NCBI GenBank assembly: GCA_026182355.1
Contig: JAPFBL010001617.1
Coordinates: 8,309,001 to 8,373,000, forward strand
Reading direction: 5' to 3'
DNA length: 64,000 nt
Origin: Hermatobates lingyangjiaoensis
Taxonomy: Eukaryota; Arthropoda; Insecta; Hemiptera; Hermatobatidae
In this document: piece by piece, positions 63,570 through 64,000 of the stretch
Position numbering within the stretch: position 1 is the first letter of the stretch
Layout: every line of letters begins with the position of its first letter
The notes under the pieces: generated by a model
Seen by the model: the letters and a program-made list of their open reading frames with translations, nothing else
The model's database searches: none
Told to the model about the DNA's origin: nothing
Program-made: the position numbers and the translations under genes

Positions 63570-64000
63570 AAAATATCGGTCCTGACAAAAAAATATACTT
63601 CAATCACTATCTGTGCTACCTCAGGAATGAAAGACTAATAATCATATCCCATTTAGATGTTTACATTATGCTTAAATGAGACGTTATATATTATATACTC
63701 AAGAAATTTGATATTAAGTCACTTATAGTAAAGTTGAGTGTAGGCCACTCCAGATTTTTTTACAATGTTTACATTGACTTAGAAATTTTTTGAGTAAAAC
63801 CACTGGGATAAAATTAGACTATTCTAGTCTAATAGTTCATATTTATTATTTTCAAAAATTAGAAGCTCCCAGCTATAAATGATTTAAATTATATTGAATA
63901 GCTGGCTGGCTTCGACTTTGAGTTGAGTATGTAAACTGGCTAATTACTAATATATTTTTTCTCAATATACATTTATAGCAAGCTTATAACAGAGCATAAC
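63570..64000 (+). repeat. RepA copy with blocks in swapped order
   Basis: 63590-63755 matches the distal end of RepA (21860-22045, 49850-50000), but is followed, not preceded, by the middle block (TTTACATTGACTTAGAAATT, TCTAGTCTAATAGTTCATAT, TTTTTTCTCAATATACATTTA) that lies at 20570-20900 and 49020-49520. Runs off the window. Confidence 0.65.

Overview
This is AT-rich eukaryotic nuclear DNA. It carries intron-containing animal genes and a heavy, mostly dead transposon load. Host proteins with insect-type features (an intronless Jun, an Abl interactor ending NYVEPCV, a NEK9-like RCC1 protein), mariner elements and TTAGG-type pentamers point to an insect; I cannot name the order. No bacterial feature, CRISPR array or canonical tRNA/rRNA gene was seen.

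Host genes: (1) Jun/Jra, one exon, minus strand, 16570-17409, with a probable long 3' UTR to its left and a CCAAT/AP-1-like upstream region. (2) Abi (Abl interactor, WAVE complex), minus strand, 7 coding exons, 26829-33806, 382 codons, all splice phases agreeing. (3) NHEJ1/XLF (DNA end-joining factor), plus strand, 6 coding exons, 34544-40758, 258 codons, head-to-head with Abi across about 0.74 kb. (4) The 3' part of a NEK9-like gene (RCC1 repeats plus the C-terminal P-x-W-x-x-x-E-L-E segment), minus strand, about 54287-60584, whose kinase end would lie beyond the window.

Transposons: 2-5.6 kb broken LINE copies; 6.45-7.35 kb a mariner with an internal deletion; 7.9-11.9 kb two Penelope-like elements (PLEs) abutting a shared (TA)n tract; 19.4-23 kb LINE fragments, a dispersed repeat and a tRNA-headed SINE; 24.1-25.4 kb a third PLE; 27.4-27.9 kb a second mariner relic; 35-36.2 kb a Helitron relic; 38.1-38.5 kb a LINE 3' end and a second SINE; 41-41.9 kb a foldback element; 43.3-48.2 kb a full-length but inactivated RNase-H LINE with a 12-bp target duplication and a telomere-like GGTTA tail; 48.3-50 kb another dispersed-repeat copy; 55.5-56.4 kb a Ty3/gypsy gag relic; 61-63.4 kb a dense array of PLE ends.

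Most striking system: more than 20 hammerhead-ribozyme motifs of several sequence families are scattered on both strands, at PLE terminal repeats and in head-to-head foldbacks next to (TA)n tracts. About 13 have an intact core. They share a CTGANGA box, one unpaired nucleotide, helix II, GAAA, a tiny palindromic helix III and an NUH cleavage site. The extra nucleotide after CTGANGA recurs in every family and the loop-less helix III suggests dimer-dependent cleavage, as in animal retrozymes. Several lie in introns of XLF and Abi. All motif calls were made by eye; no covariance-model or database search was possible.
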